Assembly (NCBI GenBank): GCA_030695685.1
Contig: JAUYPT010000069.1
Location: 1 to 7,374 of the forward strand
Direction of reading: 5' to 3'
Length of the DNA stretch: 7,374 bases
Origin: Nanobdellota archaeon
GTDB taxonomy: Archaea > Nanobdellota > Nanobdellia > Woesearchaeales > GW2011-AR9
How positions within the stretch are numbered: position 1 is the stretch's first letter; every line of letters starts with the position of its first letter. Shown here in pieces: positions 5,328 through 7,374 of this stretch. Both the position numbers and the translations under genes were made by a program. Below the pieces are notes generated by a model. It saw only the letters and a program-made list of their open reading frames with translations. It was not told where the DNA came from and ran no database searches.

Positions 5328-5644
5328 TTATCTGGCTTAAAATGATTTTGAATAAGCATTCCTCGGTAGACGGAATTTTTGTTTAATCCTGCACCACATA
5401 CATTGCAGCATCTCCCGGTCTGGGTTTCACAACAAGAATTAGGAGTATACTTTCTAAGTCCGTAGCATAATGCTTTATTCTCAAACCATTCATCACCACC
5501 AGTAACCATAATATACGCCTCTGAACCATGTCCTTCGCAGCTGCTTATTGTCCTGTAGCAATGTTTCCAAAGCTGTCGAACTAAATCCCGTATTCCTTTA
5601 TCTATCTCTAACATATCCATGGTTGCAAGCATATTTTGTTTCAT
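5318..5644 (-). CDS. Small cysteine-rich protein with SCEGH motif
   Basis: The start chosen is the ATG at 5644 (108 residues), because a TATA box at 5661-5675 is centred 24 bases upstream, implying a leaderless message. A GTG start at 5695 would translate the promoter. The domain starts with MLEIDKGIRDLVRQLWKH and leads into YRTISSCEGH (C36, H39), then AYIMVTGGDEWFE. A cysteine cluster follows (C71, C72, C79, C80, C83 in CCETQTGRCCNVCGAG), likely binding zinc. The pattern of a helix, then a strand with SC-x-GH, then GGD-WF, is one I associate with small uncharacterised archaeal and phage proteins, not with a defined reaction. The Cys/His/acidic set could form a metal site; that is inference. 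The 34-bp repeat lies directly upstream of its TATA box. Confidence 0.75.
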   Translation of the reverse strand: MKQNMLATMDMLEIDKGIRDLVRQLWKHCYRTISSCEGHGSEAYIMVTGGDEWFENKALCYGLRKYTPNSCCETQTGRCCNVCGAGLNKNSVYRGMLIQNHFKPDNYN

Positions 5645-5660
5645 AATCGCTTCTAAATGA

Positions 5661-5675
5661 TTTAATATATTTAAA
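5661..5675 (-). promoter_or_regulatory. TATA box of the SCEGH gene
   Basis: TTTAAATATATTAAA on the minus strand is centred 24 bases upstream of the ATG at 5644. The spacing predicts a transcription start at the ATG and decides the choice of start. The upstream 34-bp repeat begins 10 bp away. Confidence 0.55.
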
Positions 5676-5685
5676 TATTTCCACA

Positions 5686-5719
5686 ATTTTATCACTTATT
5701 AGTTGTAACTTTAACAAGT
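5686..5719 (-). repeat. 34-bp direct repeat, copy 2
   Basis: This copy differs from copy 1 at three positions. It lies between the divergent promoters of the SCEGH gene (minus strand, TATA box 10 bp away) and hicB (plus strand, TATA box about 20 bp away). Its location could affect both genes. Confidence 0.85.
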
Positions 5720-5739
5720 AAATAAAACAAGACCAAAAA

Positions 5740-5748
5740 TTATAAATA
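5740..5748 (+). promoter_or_regulatory. TATA box of hicBA
   Basis: TTATAAATA is centred 36 bases before the hicB ATG, predicting transcription from about 5770 and a leader near 10 bases. It is followed at once by a perfect 12-bp palindrome. Confidence 0.55.
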
Positions 5749-5750
5749 TC

Positions 5751-5762
5751 AGATAGCTATCT
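5751..5762. promoter_or_regulatory. Palindrome AGATAGCTATCT, candidate operator of hicBA
   Basis: This perfect 12-bp palindrome lies between the TATA box and the predicted transcription start of hicBA, where a bound dimer would block initiation. HicAB systems commonly control their own promoters, so it is a reasonable operator candidate. Confidence 0.45.
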
Positions 5763-5779
5763 TGTCTTAATGGTAAGAA

Positions 5780-5992
5780 ATGACAAAAAAATATACTATG
5801 CTTATTGAGAAAGATGAAGAAGGATGGTTAGTTTCTGAAGTAGTTGAACTTCCTGGATGTCATACCCAAGCTAAGACTATGGATCAACTCATTGAAAGAA
5901 CGAAAGAGGCAATTCAGGCTTATCTTGGTGAGAAAGGTTATACTCCAGAAATAGTTCAGGAATTTATTGGTGTTCAAACAGTAAGGGTGTAA
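5780..5992 (+). CDS. hicB: HicB-family antitoxin
   Basis: HicB binds and neutralises the HicA mRNA-cleaving toxin encoded next to it. The 70-residue protein has the HicB fold signature: a first strand KKYTMLIEKDEEGWLVSEVVELPGCHTQA (3-31), followed by a helix TMDQLIERTKEAIQAYL (33-49). ELPGCHTQAKT is the family's most conserved turn. The short form ends at about residue 70 and shows no clear C-terminal helix-turn-helix or ribbon-helix-helix DNA-binding domain, unlike longer HicB proteins. The order is antitoxin then toxin, with three bases between stop and next start, typical of one transcript. A TATA box and a 12-bp palindrome precede it. Confidence 0.9.
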   Translation: MTKKYTMLIEKDEEGWLVSEVVELPGCHTQAKTMDQLIERTKEAIQAYLGEKGYTPEIVQEFIGVQTVRV

Positions 5993-5995
5993 TTC

Positions 5996-6226
5996 TTGGC
6001 AAAACTGCCAAAATTAACCGGAAAAGAAGTAGCTAAAATAGCAGAGAAAGTAGGGTTTCTTTATAGCCACACTACTGGTAGTCATATGGTTTACAAACAT
6101 CCTGATGGAAGACGAACAACAATTCCACATCATGCAGGAGAAGAACTTGGTCCTGGACTTCTCAACAAGATCATTAAGAAGGATTTGGGAATTACGAGAG
6201 ATGAATTTCTTAAGTACGTAAAATAG
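5996..6226 (+). CDS. hicA: HicA-family toxin (mRNA interferase)
   Basis: HicA is a small double-stranded-RNA-binding-fold ribonuclease that cleaves mRNA and arrests growth when HicB is lost. The 76-residue product covers the whole family: KLPKLTGKEVAKIAEKVGF (3-21), then the active-site strand TTGSHMVYKHPDGRRTTIPHH, with catalytic histidine H30 in GSH, and GLLNKIIKKDLGITRDEFLKYVK as C-terminal helices. The start is a TTG at 5996, fixed by the family N-terminus and by GGGTGT at 5985-5990 at ribosome-binding distance. It lies three bases after hicB. All key residues are present, so the toxin is probably active. A TTG start may keep toxin levels below those of the antitoxin. Confidence 0.9.
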   Translation: MAKLPKLTGKEVAKIAEKVGFLYSHTTGSHMVYKHPDGRRTTIPHHAGEELGPGLLNKIIKKDLGITRDEFLKYVK

Positions 6227-6280
6227 TCCGATTTTGAACAAGAAGATATTTCTCATGACGGTACTTTCCTACCACAACAA

Positions 6281-6289
6281 TTTTTAAAA
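6281..6289 (+). promoter_or_regulatory. TATA box of the GINS gene
   Basis: TTTTTAAAA is centred 34 bases before the ATG at 6319, predicting a start near 6311 and a leader of about eight bases. The 83 bp between hicA and the GINS gene hold no other feature that I can support. Confidence 0.45.
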
Positions 6290-6318
6290 GCCAGATGATT
6301 CTAGAATGATTGGGGGAT

Positions 6319-7011
6319 ATGGACAACATTAAGATTACACTGGAAACGCTGTACGATATTCTGCGCAACGAGAAGAAACGGGAAGATTTGCAGAGAATAG
6401 AAGAAACGTTCTTTATCGATGTTGTGGCCTATGTTCGGGAGAAGAAAGTGTTGCTGATATCACGCCAAAAGAGCGATGATCTCTTTGCTTCTGGTGAACG
6501 GGATAAGTTAGAATATGAGCTTCGCAGCATTAAGCGCATATTGAAGGAAATTTATGAGAAGCGTGAAAAAAAGATTATTGATATTGCCTTGAATAGAAGC
6601 AGAACAGGGTCAGATATTATCGATACCAGCGCCATGCTTGTGGAAGAAAAACAGTTCTATAACCAAGTATTGGTTATTTTAGATTATTACCGTGGCGGTG
6701 TCTTGCTGCAGCTTTTCCGTGGTGATCTGCCGGTGATGAGTTCGGTACAAGTACCTGCTGCGTTTGCTCAATTTGAACCTAAACTAACGCCAGAAAAAAA
6801 TGCAGAAGTTGAGTCTTCTGTAAAACCTTCAGCTATTGTAACTCCTTCTGTTGCTGTTCCTGTAACCAAAATTCGTTTCATTAATCCTATGCCCAGTTTT
6901 GTCTGGAAAGACATGAAAGTCTATGGTCCGTATGATAAGGGAGAAGAAATTGAGATTTTTTCGGAAGTAGCCGAATTATTAGTACGAAAGAAAAGAGCGG
7001 AAAAGATTTGA
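6319..7011 (+). CDS. gins51: GINS complex subunit, Gins51 type
   Basis: GINS links the MCM helicase to GAN/Cdc45 and primase/polymerase at the archaeal replication fork. The 230-residue protein has the A-then-B order of the Gins51 (Sld5/Psf1-like) subunit. The A domain, about residues 4-135, is helical: ITLETLYDILRNEKKREDLQRI, the long helix LEYELRSIKRILKEIYEKREKKII, then ALNRSRTG and EKQFYNQVLVILDYYRGG. A linker rich in Pro, Val, Ser and Ala spans about 140-183. The B domain is KIRFINPMPSFVWKDMKVYGPYDKGEEIEI...AELLVRKKRAE (184-228), with the FxGxD-x-VYGP-like core (here FVWKDMKVYGP). ATG 6319 is chosen over TTG 6310. GGGGGA lies too near to be a normal ribosome site, so a short-leader message is likely. 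It is not beside the usual replication genes here. Confidence 0.9.
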   Translation: MDNIKITLETLYDILRNEKKREDLQRIEETFFIDVVAYVREKKVLLISRQKSDDLFASGERDKLEYELRSIKRILKEIYEKREKKIIDIALNRSRTGSDIIDTSAMLVEEKQFYNQVLVILDYYRGGVLLQLFRGDLPVMSSVQVPAAFAQFEPKLTPEKNAEVESSVKPSAIVTPSVAVPVTKIRFINPMPSFVWKDMKVYGPYDKGEEIEIFSEVAELLVRKKRAEKI

Positions 7012-7034
7012 ATTCTTTATGAATACGTGTCTTA

Positions 7035-7374
7035 CTACAACAGTTTCTGTAATAACTCTTTAACTTCCTGAAGTGAATCAACGATATAATCAGCATGTTG
7101 TAATTCTTCGTGAGGATAGGTGTGAGTAACTGCAATAGTCTTCATGGCAGCAGCTTTTGCAGATGTAACGCCGCTGGGAGAATTTTCAATAACGATAACC
7201 TCAACTGGGCTAAAACCCAATTTTTGAGCTGTTACGAGGTATGGTTCAGGGTGCGGTTTTTTATTTTTAACGACATCACCAGTTATGACTAGATTAAAGA
7301 AATCATAAAGATTAAATTTGTTCAGAGCTATATTTGTAAGATATTCATTGTTCGATGTGGTAAGGGCTAATGTT
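7035..7374 (-). CDS. HAD-superfamily phosphatase, C-terminal part (5' end outside window)
   Basis: The minus-strand frame is open from the window edge to a TAG at 7035-7037, giving the last 112 residues. It matches the core of beta-phosphoglucomutase/phosphoglycolate-phosphatase-like HAD hydrolases. Motif II is ALTTSNN (Thr/Ser at the end of the strand). Motif III is the Lys of VKNKKPHPEPYL. Motif IV is VIVIENSPSGVTSAKAAAM, with EN where ED is often found, a variant known in this family. The C-terminal part (TIAVTHTYPHEELQHADYIVDSLQEVKELL) fits the family end. The nucleophile motif DxD lies beyond the window. The substrate cannot be told. It converges with the GINS gene, whose stop is 23 bp away. 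Confidence 0.9.
   Translation of the reverse strand, partial: TLALTTSNNEYLTNIALNKFNLYDFFNLVITGDVVKNKKPHPEPYLVTAQKLGFSPVEVIVIENSPSGVTSAKAAAMKTIAVTHTYPHEELQHADYIVDSLQEVKELLQKLL

Noticed and set aside
5645..5695. GTG start at 5695 for the SCEGH gene
   Set aside because: The extra 17 residues are a translation of the TATA box and part of the 34-bp repeat, and the motif-bearing domain begins after the ATG at 5644.
5257..5719. CRISPR array
   Set aside because: Only two full repeat copies exist, about 395 bp apart, with a gene between them and no regular spacers.
6014..6256. Minus-strand 80-codon frame opposite hicA
   Set aside because: HicA motifs are complete on the plus strand; this frame is Phe/Ser/Cys-rich antisense.
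6887..7292. Minus-strand frame across the GINS gene end and a plus-strand frame opposite the HAD gene
   Set aside because: Both are out of frame with well-supported family genes (GINS B domain and HAD motifs III-IV) and lack family motifs of their own.

Overview
The window looks archaeal and most likely comes from a DPANN lineage (Woesearchaeota-like), although that placement is inference from gene content and style. The archaeal evidence is a transcription factor S gene, a GINS replication-factor gene of the Gins51 layout (helical A domain first, small B domain last), TATA boxes about 24-26 bases upstream of start codons, and Shine-Dalgarno sites matching GGAGGTGATC. Base composition is AT-rich, genes are short and closely packed, and many proteins have no recognisable family. 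No rRNA, tRNA, CRISPR array or transposase was seen.

Layout, left to right. (1) 1-1067, plus strand: the end of an unidentified gene, then tfs, then a one-base-overlapping gene for an unknown protein with a PepSY-like end. (2) 1145-1290: a TATA box, a strong ribosome binding site and a 26-codon TTG-start reading frame, possibly a tiny gene. (3) 1293-2695, minus strand: two adjacent thymidylate-kinase-like genes. The upstream one keeps a P-loop; the downstream one has lost it but keeps another active-site motif. (4) 2696-2837: a very AT-rich divergent promoter region. (5) 2838-4340, plus strand: a 352-residue unknown protein with a glycine-rich membrane segment, then a 114-residue membrane protein. 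(6) 4366-5167, minus strand: two tandem paralogous small lipoprotein-like genes, four bases apart. (7) 5318-5644, minus strand: a small cysteine-rich protein with an SCEGH motif. (8) 5780-6226, plus strand: a HicB-HicA toxin-antitoxin pair. (9) 6319-7011: the GINS subunit. (10) 7035-7374, minus strand: the C-terminal part of a HAD-family phosphatase, running off the window.

How the parts may work together. TFS (transcript cleavage) and GINS (replicative helicase cofactor) are core information-processing genes around an accessory stretch of unknown, secreted and toxin-antitoxin genes. The most notable regulatory signal is a 34-bp near-identical direct repeat (5257-5290 and 5686-5719). Each copy starts about 10 bp upstream of a TATA box driving a minus-strand unit, the lipoprotein pair and the SCEGH gene respectively, which suggests co-regulation. 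The most notable protein signal is the kinase pair, where each partner lacks something the other retains.
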